Source: Paramyrothecium sp. XJ0827
Taxonomy: Eukaryota; Ascomycota; Sordariomycetes; Hypocreales; Stachybotryaceae
NCBI GenBank assembly: GCA_020881915.1
Contig: JAJFPB010000006.1
Coordinates: 2,232,001 to 2,296,000, forward strand
Direction: 5' to 3'
Length of the DNA: 64,000 bases
The position numbers and the translations under genes are program-made. The notes beneath the pieces are model-generated. The model was not told the origin of the DNA and did no database searches. It saw only the letters and a list, made by a program, of their open reading frames with translations. Shown piece by piece: positions 1 to 10,631 of this stretch. Numbering within the stretch: position 1 is the stretch's first letter; each line of letters opens with the position of its first letter.

Positions 1-3000
1 TGAGATTGGGATGAGACCACAAGGGTAGTAGGCCAGCAAGGCCCGCGCCGGATCTGGGACCTGCACATTTCCACCTTATACCCGCGTCATCAATGCACGT
101 CCCGATCTGGCGAGGACTGTGGCTTTCTCACCAGTCGAACGCGGAAGCACAGGCACCCTTTTTGCATTCTTTAAATTAATTATTGGACAGGTACCCGAAG
201 GGCCCATGTGAAAAACTTTAACCGTTGAGCCCTAAGATTCATAACGATCCCTAAACTCAGTTTCTGTCTCTCATCATAGCAGCTTAATCTGAAGTCCTTC
301 GTCATTCCCCCTTTTCAAGCGGTGTGTGTCAAGCTCGCGCGAGATGGTCACAACCCGCGGAGCATGGCCGGGGTGGGCCACGGGCACGGGGGATGTGAAG
401 AACAATCCAGGAGAATTTACCTCCTCCACTTTTATTTTCCAGGCTTGTTTGCGGATCCGATTCGATCCTCCCGCGAGACAAGTTGGCTACGCCTTGCCGG
501 TCACCAGCGTTTTCGATCTGGACGATGAATGAGGGCCCCACCCGCTTGTCAGTCCGTCGCCGAAGGGAAGAAAAAAAAAGTCTGCCGCCGTGACCCGGGC
601 ATGGGCCGGCTCGGGTAGACCAGGGGGCGGGCGGTAACAACAAGCAGAAGGGCAAAAGTTGACGTGCGAAATGGTGGAATTTGCTGGAAGATACGGGGGA
701 TCGGCGTAGAAGCGGTTTGGAAGCACATGCATCTTCCACGGGAAGCCACCCCCATGCAAGAGCGACGTCTTCGATTCTGCACTGTTCACATGGCCCCTGG
801 CTCACCCCTAGGACCGGTACAGTACGCACTCAAAGCATCGAAACTGTTGTCACAGCATCATGGAAATGGGCCGTCGGCTCAAGGCGGGTGCAAATGGGGC
901 CCCGTTGAACCAAAAACCCCGTCATGGAGCCCACGACTTACACGATCCTTTGTCCATTGTACGTGACACCTCGTGAGCCAGAAGAAAAAAAATAGAGGGA
1001 AAAAAATATCCACTTTGTTTCCATCAAGCAAGCATTCAAGGTCACCTGGCCCAACGTTTCAGTGGATCCCCCATGTTGCTTGCTGGCGAGTTCCCAGCAA
1101 AGAAAAAAAAAAAAAAAAAAAAAAAAAAAAGGAGGAAAAAAAACTTTTCACACACACGCCCCCTTCGTAGCTCGTCATTGGCCAGCATCCAACGCCTATT
1201 GCCGCCTTGGGAAAATTTCTTTTCCTTGGTCAGAATGCGGTTTAATGCAGTGCGACCAGGGGCCCTGAGGAGCAGCATCATTGTTTAACTCGAATGGAAA
1301 GTGTTGCACCAACACGGCGTGCCGTCCGCTGCGTGCTGCTTGGCTGCTTCGTTCGGACGACCAGCGGGATTTCGGCATCTTGCTCCTCAAGGTCCCCTCG
1401 GTGTTTTTTTGGGTTGCACTTCTATCAACCGTAGACGCATGCCGCCTCCAGCTCTGCTTCCCCAGGCTTCAGTTCGCGGAACCCACAAACCGCTCACCCG
1501 CGCACCCGCTTACCCCGTATTCTGGGCGCTGAGGCTGAATGCAAGCCCTTCAATTGACATGTTTATGGCGTCCGTTTCCATCACCTCGTGACGGTTGCTG
1601 AGAAATCGCTGCGTCGGTTGCGCGGCCCTTCCGACCATCGGACGCGAGCACTAGTTTCATTGCCAACGACACCCTCAAGTCACCCAATGAGTCAAATCCT
1701 CGTCCACAAGGCGTTCAATTGGACAGCTTTGCCGTCATGGGTTTCCGCCGACTTGTCAAGATGCTACTGTAGTACCATAGTGCTCCCATCTTTCGCCCCT
1801 TACCAATGACTAACATTAAATATCCCACACCGCGTCACGTCATGGGCGCTCATTCTCTCGTCCATCACCGCCCAGGTTGCTGTTCCCCCGCATCGTGCCT
1901 CTGCTGCATCTCCGCGGCCGCGACTCGATCACGCGACCCTTTACGTATGACAAGTCAAGCCTCATGAAACCCGTTAATAATGCAATGCACTTCAATTGGC
2001 CCTGTGCTTTTCTATACTGAGCAGGCCAGGTCGTTCCAGTTCTGTTGCCAGTGTTTTCGATGCCCGAACGTGCATGTCCACCTCACCTCCTTGGAAGTCG
2101 GTGGTTCGCCGGGGCTCGCTCGTCTCAGCGACGAACCCACTTCCCACTCACCGAAACCAGGCTACTGCACCTCGACTCGACCTCGACTTGAGAAGGGCAC
2201 CAAAGTCGCCAGAGGTCTCGGCGGGTTCCGACACGCCCTACGCAAGCCGCCGGCAATAACTCCATCTGCAACTTTTCCCATTTCCCTTACCTCACCCATC
2301 AAACCACCATTTTGCCATCAAGCAATAAATCCACAAAAATACGTAAGCATAACTGCTCGAACCCGCCGCAGTCGGCCCTTACCTAAACCACAAACTACAA
2401 GGTGCGCCCTATGCCATCCACTGCCTCGAGCACGTTTCCCACCCGTAACCCGTTCCGGGACTGGTTGGCTGGCCTGGTTGGCTCAGCTGGGCCACCGTAA
2501 TCCCTGCACAGTCGCAAAGCTGACTTTTGCGTAACGGATTGCTCACGGCCAACAGCACCGCCGGGTACCTGAGCGCCCTGTGGAGGGCCCGCTGACGGGC
2601 TGCCCTGCCCTGTGGGAAAACGTGCTTCGGCCCCTTGCATTCCGTGACATGTCGCTCTTTTTTCGGATCCACTACCAGCCAAACTTCCATTGTTCTGAGA
2701 AGGCTCTCGATGGGGCTGGTGCCCGGGCTGGTGATGGGTCCGGCGGCTCATCGCGGCTACGCGCGGTGATCCCGAGTCAAGCACCCACGCCCCATCTCCG
2801 TTTTCACGAAGGACCCGTCCATCCAGGTTTCCTCGCGCCATCATCGCGTGAGATTTCGAATCATCTCGACCGGTTACTATTACCTACTAGCGAGATGAGA
2901 GTAGAATCAGAATTGTCGCCGACATTCTTGTACAGAATACCCACATCGTCACCGTTCAGAGCGCTTCTAAGCGTAAGCGCGGTCTCGTCCACGCTGTATA

Positions 3001-3681
3001 CATGACACACTAGACTATACGCTCATGGGCCGTCGGGACAACTTTCTCGGATGTTAAGTTCTCTAGATCGCCGTAGTCAAGCGTGCCTGGAGTTCGAGGC
3101 GGCTCTGCACCTTGATTTAGCGCCATGCGGCTCCGCGTGCATTTGAGCCTCCGCCGAGGTGCCGGCCGGAAACCTTCGGCGCAGCACGCCGACCCGGGGT
3201 AGCCACCTCCGGCCGCCACTTCCGGCCACCATTTTACATCCACCCAGCCATGGCAACCAAGTGATTGTCGCATCAAAGTCAAAAGCTTTGGATTGCATTG
3301 CGTGCTATGAATTCTGTTATAAGAAAGGCATGCTTTTTGAATAGGAAAGTAATTATTTCATGCACAAGCTCAGTACATATAGCTACGATTGTAGGTGGTA
3401 AAATGCAACTAAAGTCAATCCAGCTCCTTCTTCAAGCGACCTTCAGTCTCATTATTTTCCAGCGACTTGCATTGGCATCTTGTTCAGCAAGTGGATGAGC
3501 TTGTCAGCATTTAGTGATTCAATCTAACGAGGTTGAACAATTCTTTCGACAGATTTCATGGAAGGATCCGATGCCCCTGTCACGTGTGACAGCAACCAAA
3601 GTACCATGCAAACCAGGTTCATGAAAATGGATCCATCATCGCAAAATAGACAACTCGCAGAGGCGCCTCAGCCAACGCACC
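1..3681. other. Intergenic, no supported gene
   Basis: This is 3.7 kb upstream of the HET-domain gene. Open frames on both strands are short, lack recognisable domains and have no intron signals that would join them. The only structure I can name is a long A-run near 1103-1130 followed by purine-rich sequence. The part next to the HET gene presumably holds its promoter. Confidence 0.6.
1103..1130. repeat. Poly(A) homopolymer tract
   Basis: A run of 28 consecutive A residues, followed by a purine-only extension to about 1142. It lies in gene-free DNA. It could be a simple microsatellite or the tail of an old retroposed copy, but no target-site duplication or coding remnant is visible beside it. 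Confidence 0.9.
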
Positions 3682-6004
3682 ATGGCTGCATCTGCGAAGC
3701 AGAGCAATGGATTTGCTTACGCTCGAAAGCTTCGACACGATGAGATTCGGTTGCTTTCCTTAGCGCCAGGCAACTTAGACGACGAAATCGAGTTGGAACT
3801 ATGGGCAACCCCTCTTAGCGAGGTAAAGGACACAACGCCTCTTTACAAGCTGGACGATATCCGCAAAACTTTGCCCCCTGGGTGGCTTGTCGAAGTGAAC
3901 CTGGAAGGTCAATTGTTCTATGCAAAGAACCAAAAGGACAAAGATCTCGTAGAAACAACCTATGCCCATCCAAACTCCAGCTTCAACCTTTCCGATTATC
4001 AAATCCCTCAACAACAGCAAGAGGCGCAAGAAAAGCAGAGCCCGCCTTCCTTTGAGGCCGTCTCCTATGTCTGGGGTACAGAGGCCAATGGTAGCCTCGT
4101 CCGCATTACAGACAGAGCGTCCCCCTCATCAAGCGGGACCATTCGCCTGGGCCAGAACTTAGGGGAGGCGTTACGACATCTGCGGAATGCCGACCATGCA
4201 AGGACTCTCTGGGTCGACGCAATCTGCATAAATCAGTCTGATCTGCATGAAAGAAATGCCCAAGTCCGGAAGATGGGTGCAATTTACCGTTCGGCGACTC
4301 GTGTTGTTGTCTGGTTAGGCCCACTGGGTCGAGGCGGTAGCGAAATCATGACTCGGTTCCGAAGCAACGGTCAACAGTTCGAGGTCACCAAAAGCGGAAT
4401 CATATACCCCCATCCAGTGTTCTGCACATTTTGGATGCAGGGGCACTTGGCCACCAGAAGCGTCCGAATGGACATGTCTGAGCGAACAGGTCTCGGCAGC
4501 TTTGTTGATTGCGAATGGTTCAAACGAGTATGGACTCTCCAAGAGATTCAGCTTTCGTCAGAAGCACTGTTCTACTGGGGCAACCAGACAATTCGCTGGG
4601 GCCTTCTTCGACGTGCTATTCTTTTTGTTGACTGGGCCGTTTCGATCACTGACGATGTCAGAAGTCGTCTCGATGCGATCTGCCGGTCTGCGGTTCCTCT
4701 TTCCGACTACTCCTTCAGGGATATCGTCGAGACAGTACGTTTGAGAGCATGCACAGATACAAGAGATAAAATATACGGCATACGCGGCATCATTCACCCA
4801 AGAATAGCTGAACGCATTAACATTGATTATTCCTTGCCCCTTAAAGAGTTATACAGGGACGTCTTCCTAGCGTACAGCGACCTCTCCAAGCGCTTCAGTC
4901 TCTGGCGTGGCTGCAGTATTGCTACGAGTTTGTCGTCCCTGGCTTCTTGGGTTCCAGATTGGTCCAAGAGTCTTGGAACCGACACGTACTTCATATTTGA
5001 AAACCCCGGGGCAAGCCACTCCTGCGTGGCCGACATGTCCTATGAGGCACCGGATAGACTGACGGTAGCAGCGGTGCGAGTAGGCACGGTGCTTGAAGGG
5101 TCTGTTGAGGAGGTCAGAGACAAGAAAAGTTTGCAGCAGGTCTTTCACAAACTTTCCCATCAGTCAGGTCTTCTCTATGCGCTGCCTGAAGTTCTTAGTC
5201 TTAGAAATCTGCGGCCAGATGAATTTATGGAGCAGCTGCGCCACCTGGCTAGCACTCCGGCCTCAAACGATTCTCCCACCAACAGCGACCAGAGAGCGGT
5301 ACTTTCCCGCATACTTGGTCCAAGCAAAGATCGGACCTTCGTCGTTCTCGAGACAGCATCAACAGGGTGCACGTTTGCTTCAGTGAGGGGCGACAAGGCC
5401 GCAATCTGTCCAGGCAAGTAGACTTTTCACTCTGGCAGCACCATTCGTTTCAGTAGAAATTGGCAAACGAGGACGAGAGCTTACGCTGACTGCTCAAACA
5501 GGCGATGAGGCTTACGTCGTGCTTGGCTGTCCCGTTCCGTTGCTTTTACGGCCCAAGATCGACGGTACGTATCAGATCATAGGAGACTGTTATATCAAAG
5601 GCTACATGAACGGCGAAGCTATCTTGGGGCCCGTGACCACGCCATGGTCGCTCGCCTCAAGCGAAAGTCAAGTCTCCTCCTCGCTACCACTCTACAAGAA
5701 CGCCGAAACCGGTGAGATAACGACATCGGATCCCCGGTTCGATAGCTCCTTGGTGGACTGGGAAGTGACGGGCAAGGTGTTTGACGACAATGCTTCTGCC
5801 ATCTACCACCGTCTTCGGCATCAGCACCAGACTGTGAAAGGAGTTGAGGAGCATAGGCTGATCGAGGAATCTCAAAGAAGAGATCCCTCTTTCCAACTGT
5901 ATCGAAATAAGATGACGGGGGAGAAAGTTGTCGGAGACCCTCGCCTCACCATTGAAAGTTTGAAGAGACGAGGGATCGTTGTGGAGCGTGTGACACTCGT
6001 CTAG
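3682..6004 (+). CDS. HET-domain (heterokaryon incompatibility) protein with WW-like modules
   Basis: Exons 3682-5413 and 5502-6004 give 744 residues. The HET domain begins near residue 124 (FEAVSYVWG) and continues through LWVDAICINQSD (about 176-187) and a conserved YRSATRVVVWLG stretch (about 202-213). HET domains act in fungal non-self recognition and programmed cell death. Unusually, a WW-like module (LPPGW at 64-68, ending YAHP at 94-97) sits in front of the HET core. Two further copies of an LY-x-N..TGE....DPR module occur at about 640-656 and 708-726. The start at 3682 is in good context (caccATGG). The 88-bp intron must use a GCAAGT donor at 5414: only this joins the frames as PG|DEAYVVLGCPVPLLLRP, a typical HET-protein C-terminal signature. 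Targets are unknown. The gene converges on the small secreted protein gene. Confidence 0.9.
5414..5501 (+). other. GC-AG intron of the HET-domain gene
   Basis: The donor is CAG|GCAAGT and the acceptor ACAG|GCGAT. Using the nearby GT four bases downstream shifts the frame into an immediate stop, whereas the GC donor restores the conserved GDEAYVVLGC junction. Without splicing the protein ends at 5421. Confidence 0.8.
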
Positions 6005-6377
6005 ACGTGAGAAGCTACAGCGCAGTTTAGTACATCCTTCGTAACTCTTTCCAAATGTCACTTATCAGCTCTACAACATTGCCGGCAGTAGACGGTTACA
6101 GGAACATGTTCAACATATTTAACCTCTCCATAAAGGCTCTTTCCATCCATCCGAGTATACGTTACATACACAGGGCGCCATTCGCGGTTACAGTGGGAGA
6201 TTAGACGTCATCACTGGAAGACCGGGAGAGCGTGGGAAGAGCTATTTTATTGCCTGGAGAGAGCCATACAAAATTTTAAGAGATTGTTGTAACATGGCCT
6301 CCGTAAACCCTGTACGTCTTTCTCTCCAACTGGTCGTCCTCCTTCCCTCCTCACAATCCACTCTGGTGTTCTGCCGG
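6005..6377. other. Convergent 3' intergenic region
   Basis: This short spacer lies between the stop codons of the HET-domain gene (+) and the small secreted protein gene (-). It presumably holds both 3' untranslated regions. No further gene is seen. Confidence 0.6.
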
Positions 6378-6857
6378 CTAAGGCTTACATTCCCAAATTC
6401 CGTAGCATTGGAAAACATCGCACCAAATGTGAGTGTTCTTGCAGGTACACTCAACGCAACGGGTGGCTGAACAATCCTGTTGACAATAGCTAACAGGCTG
6501 GCGTTTCTGAACAGTAGCCTCGTCAGATGAAAGAAAATCGTAGCCTATGATGGGCTTCTCCGCGACCACTGCGGTGGCGAGCCTGACAAAGCTCGCGTGG
6601 ATCTCGGGAAATTCTTGGGAGAAGGTTGAGTTGGCACCTGCATCGACGTAGACGCAACCATCGTCGACATCAGCATAAATGCCATGCTTGCCCATCTTGG
6701 GCTTGCGGTCAACGCTGGTGTACGACATCAAGGTCAGGTAATCGACCTCTTTGCAGCCTCGGTCAAGACTGGCCAGTTCAGGGGCCAGTGCAGAGGCAGT
6801 GCTAAGGCCCACAGCTGCGAGACTGAGCAGGAGGGAAGCTGAATTGATGAAGATCAT
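6378..6857 (-). CDS. Small secreted cysteine-rich protein with Kex2-type processing site
   Basis: A single exon of 159 residues. Residues 1-23 form a clear signal peptide (hydrophobic core LLLSLAAVGLSTASA). A middle segment of about 75 residues with only two cysteines ends in a dibasic KR (VQKR) that looks like a Kex2 site. Cleavage there would release a C-terminal peptide of about 40 residues containing eight cysteines (YC, DC, RC, EC, TC, WC, QC, EC), enough for four disulfides. This pre-pro-peptide layout is that of many fungal secreted effector-like or antimicrobial-like peptides, but I do not recognise the family, so activity is unknown. A good TATA box lies about 100 nt upstream of the ATG. 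The neighbouring HET gene is convergent. Confidence 0.8.
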   Translation of the reverse strand: MIFINSASLLLSLAAVGLSTASALAPELASLDRGCKEVDYLTLMSYTSVDRKPKMGKHGIYADVDDGCVYVDAGANSTFSQEFPEIHASFVRLATAVVAEKPIIGYDFLSSDEATVQKRQPVSYCQQDCSATRCVECTCKNTHIWCDVFQCYGIWECKP

Positions 6858-8694
6858 TTTGTAAGATAGAAAGTATTTGGAGAAGTCCGATGGTGCTTAT
6901 TGAAAGTGTTTGAAGCTGCTGTCTGAGCTCTTCCATCTTGTGGGTTAAAGGACATATTTATACTCATGACAAGCTTCCATATAGAAGAAGTCTGTCTCAT
7001 CTCCTTCTACTCCCTTGTCAATAAGCTGTTACGTACTTGGTGGTAAAGCATGCAAAGTCACATTGGACGGCCGTGCAAAGGCTGCATCTTGCCACAACCA
7101 CAGGGGAGGTTGCATGAAATCCTTGACGGATATTGAGAGGCGTGGTGTTCCCCCTCATTGCCCTTGTTTTTGAGCATTCCATGCGTTATCCAAAAGTTTC
7201 GAAGGTCGCTTACACACTACGACATGGCAGTCTTAGAACGAACTGCTTCTATTTCACTGTGCCAGCAATCATCCAACACATCTTCCGATTTTGTGTCACC
7301 TTGGTTGTAGTATGAGTTGACTCGGGATATCAACAACAACCTATCGTCGAGGTCTTCCCGGTGACAGACTCCAAAGACACACCCGGCATCGCATGGCGGC
7401 AATACTGTGATTTAATTCGTGGCAATTCAACGGCCGTCCAAGAGGACTCACGTGTTTGTCTCTACCAAACCAATTGCTATGCTTGTGCCAAGACTGAAGG
7501 ATGCGTTTCGCCGCAAACTCAGGGGACTCTTCACAGGCTTCTCCTCCAATAGGTTGTGTGCAGATAATACTGACGTCACAATATTGGACGGAAAACAACA
7601 TCTCAACAAAGTTTTCTACGGATTATCATGCAATGGAACTCTAAATTACTCCTTCCGGTTCTCCATTAGCTGAAAAAGTTTCTAAATCATCGGAAGTCGC
7701 TCTCAAAGGTACTATTCACGCCGCACATGTGCAGTCAGCCACTGCGGCACAGCAGTAGCAACAAGGGAGGTTGATTTGGACATGCAGTGGAAGCTGACAG
7801 GTTCTGTAACATAGCCCTGTCGGCATAATTTGATCATTATAAATCCGCCAATTATCTCTCATTGCGATACTCAAGAGCCGACGAGCCGACTCTAGACCGC
7901 TCATTTGAATCTGTTTGTCTGTGCGGAGGCCCGACGGTGTATTGTACATGGATCCGGTCCAACTACATGCAAAAGCTATTGAGCCTCCAAGGATCTACGG
8001 ATATTCCCAAAGCAGGGAGGGTCATCAGCTGGCTCATGCTGGCTGTTTAACTCGTAATCACGAAGAACTGGATTCGACTTCGGGCATGAGCAATCTCTTC
8101 AGTTTTTGTTGTACCCCCGGCGAATAGTACCGAATAAATGCTACGGTAAGAAATCATTTACCTGGGGAATAGTGGGCTTAGTAGAGCAGTCACAGCGATT
8201 AGTTAGCAGATAGCTGACGAAGGGGCGTGGCGTGTGAGGGATACTCATGCTTACAGATACGCCAATGACTTCGAATCAAGACATAGGTTCCCTGAGTCAA
8301 GTTGGAATGGTTTGCATAATCCCAATAAGCTTCAATCAGAACATAAATTTAAAGAAGTAGGGAAACATGTTTTTCCCTAATCCAGGGCGCGTCCAACATA
8401 CTCATAGAATCGTTGGTAATCCCATTGAAACGCACATCTATCGATCCTCACATTTTCTTCGTATTAAAGTGATAAGCACACGACAAAAGCTCTCATTCAT
8501 GTACCTATTCTCTTCTTGATTTTTGGCTCAAGCGTGCCAACCACCAGGTCATATCTAGCCTCGAAAGTACTGTAACCCCCCAACCCCCTTTACCAGGTAT
8601 TAGCAACATGCCACAACAGAACCTGGGATCCCCTTCATCAACCCAGCAACAAATCAAGAAGATGACTGCTCCGATATACGGTCAAATTAACCAA
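6858..8694. other. Intergenic, no supported gene
   Basis: This holds the promoter of the small secreted protein gene (left) and the 3' side of the F-box/ankyrin gene (right). A perfect CRE-type palindrome TGACGTCA lies at 7571-7578. Short open frames here have no domains or splice-supported extensions. Confidence 0.5.
6955..6962 (-). promoter_or_regulatory. TATA box of the small secreted protein gene
   Basis: TATAAATA on the minus strand, about 98-105 nt upstream of the ATG at 6857, matching the core promoter consensus closely. Confidence 0.55.
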
Positions 8695-10631
8695 TCAAAG
8701 CATGGGCACGTTCAGCAGCCGGCGAATCTCAAGTTCAGGTCCATCACCATCCCTGCCGATTTGTTCAAAGGTTTTCCACGGGGCATGACCACTACTGTTC
8801 CTCAGGCGCAGGTTGGATCCATTGCTGACCAAAGCACCCACTTTTTGGACATCCTCATCGCCGAGCCAACCTCTCCTTACCAGATGATGCAGTGCAGTGT
8901 CCTTGAAGCCGTTTTGCGCGTTGATTTCGATGTTGTGGTTGATGAGGAGGGCCAACGTCAATTGGAACGTTTCGCCTGTGATGCTAGCATTACCTGCTAG
9001 GTAGTGGAGGCAAGTGCTGCCGAACTTATCTTTTGCATTAGTATCAATTCCGGATGTGAAATGGTGTCTGAGTAACTGATTGTGTTTGTGATAATCATAA
9101 AGTTTGTTTTGCAGCAAGCACATCGCTGTGTTTTCGCCAATGGTGCTTAGGTTTGCAGAGTTGATATGCTGCATCAGCAATCGAACGGTCTGTGAGTCAT
9201 TAATCGCCGTAGTCAGGTAAAGCTTCCTGATTATTGCCATCCAATTCAAAGCATTGTTACTTCCGCAGGTGGCGGAGGGTAAAACTTTAACAGAAATCGG
9301 ATGCTCAGATTTACTTCGCACTCCATCGAGACCAGCGACTCGTATGAGGCAATCAACCTGTTGCTTGTTACTGGCTCGCGGATGTGTTCTTGCAGAAATG
9401 AGGGTAAATCATAGCAGTTCTGATTAAGAAACGTAGCTACCATATCCCAAGTCACCGTGATTCCAGCGTTTATGAAGCTCATGACACAAGGTTTGACTTC
9501 TTCATATGCCTTTCCGAGGCCTTCGTGATAGTTGCCAGCCAGTGCGCGCCAAGCGCCTACGCATGATTGGGAAGCCAGATTCGTGTCGGCCTGGTGAATG
9601 TTGAGGAGGAAGTCCAAAGCGTCGGCATTGCGGGACTTCGCGGCGACATTAAGCGGCGTTTGGGCCTGGCGGTTTTGTACGTGGATGTCCGCACCCGCTT
9701 GGATCAACAATCGAATGTATTCCCAAACATTCGGAGCCTTGCACTTGCCGCACCAATGCAAAGGCGTTTCGCCGTTGTCGTCAGTCGCATGAGGATTCGC
9801 ACCAGCAGACAGCAATTGTGGCATGATGTCCGTCTCTTTGAGAAGCACAGATGCCATATGGAGCGCAGTCTCACGGTACATATTGTTCGCGTTGACGTTG
9901 ACATTGTAAGTGGTCAAAAGTTCGGCAACTGACTGAACATTTCCGCCTTCGACTGCTGCCATCAGTGCCGTACGCTTCAGGTTATCATCGCTTTTCTCGT
10001 GAAACCATGAAACCTCCTGGCTGGCCCCCCTTCGAAGCAGCATCACAGCCGTCATATCTTGGCCATGTGCCAAGGCAGTCCCCAAAGGCGTGATGATTGT
10101 CCGCCGCCGCTTGCAATCATGCATGGCTAGGCTGTTCACGTCTACCCCATGGTCGAGCAGCAAATTGACAACATCTGTATGTCCATTCATTGCCGCTATG
10201 TGCAGCGGTGTTGCCGTGCAAAGCCAGTGTCCGCCCTTCACCACAGGTGCCCTGTAATTTACGCTTGTTTGACCGCCATACGCCAGCGATTTCTTTATCA
10301 GCGCAATGTCATTGCGCCAAGCAGCCCATGCAACCGCCCTTACTCCCCAATGATGTTTCTCTTTCGGGGAGTGTAAGTCATCACCAATGCGCGAGCGTGT
10401 CGTCCCATGATAAAGCACAAGTGGTGCATTTTGGGCCAGCTTGGCGTCCATCCGATAGAGGACAGTAGTAGCTATCTCATGGAAAGGCCTGACCTTGACC
10501 ACCTGAATAAGGGAGTCGGAGTCCAGTTCCCACAGAATTTGTGTCAACAGTTCGTTGGGAAGTGTCACCAAGCTCGAAGGCCCTTTCTCGGAACCCAGCC
10601 GTTGTTTTCCCATCTTGGCAAAACACCGCAT
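8695..10631 (-). CDS. F-box and ankyrin-repeat protein
   Basis: Exons (minus strand) 10631-9261 and 9189-8695 give 621 residues. An F-box-like segment (LVTLPNELLTQILWELDSDSL) lies at about residues 21-41. It is followed by several ankyrin repeats, for example TPLHIAAMNGHTDVVNLLLDHG, TALHMASVLL and TPLHWCGKCK, with more after the intron (STCLHYLAGN, TALHHLVRRG). F-box proteins dock to Skp1 in SCF ubiquitin ligases, and ankyrin repeats would bind the target; both statements are family knowledge. The 71-bp intron (9260-9190, GTAACA..CACAG) joins the frames in phase 0. A slightly longer intron with an earlier GTAAAT donor is also possible and would drop 16 codons. A second ATG seven codons in is an alternative start. 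The substrate is unknown. Confidence 0.85.

Noticed and set aside
2340..2400. A GGGTTCGAGC stretch on the minus strand suggesting a tRNA
   Set aside because: The T-stem flanks are not complementary, and no cloverleaf could be drawn.
1..3681. Possible transposon remnant next to the A-run
   Set aside because: No coding fragment, terminal repeat or target duplication was visible beside the poly(A) tract.
8608..9000. A 130-codon plus-strand open frame overlapping the F-box/ankyrin gene
   Set aside because: It is antisense to ankyrin-repeat exon 2, has no recognisable domain, and the minus-strand protein is clearly coding.
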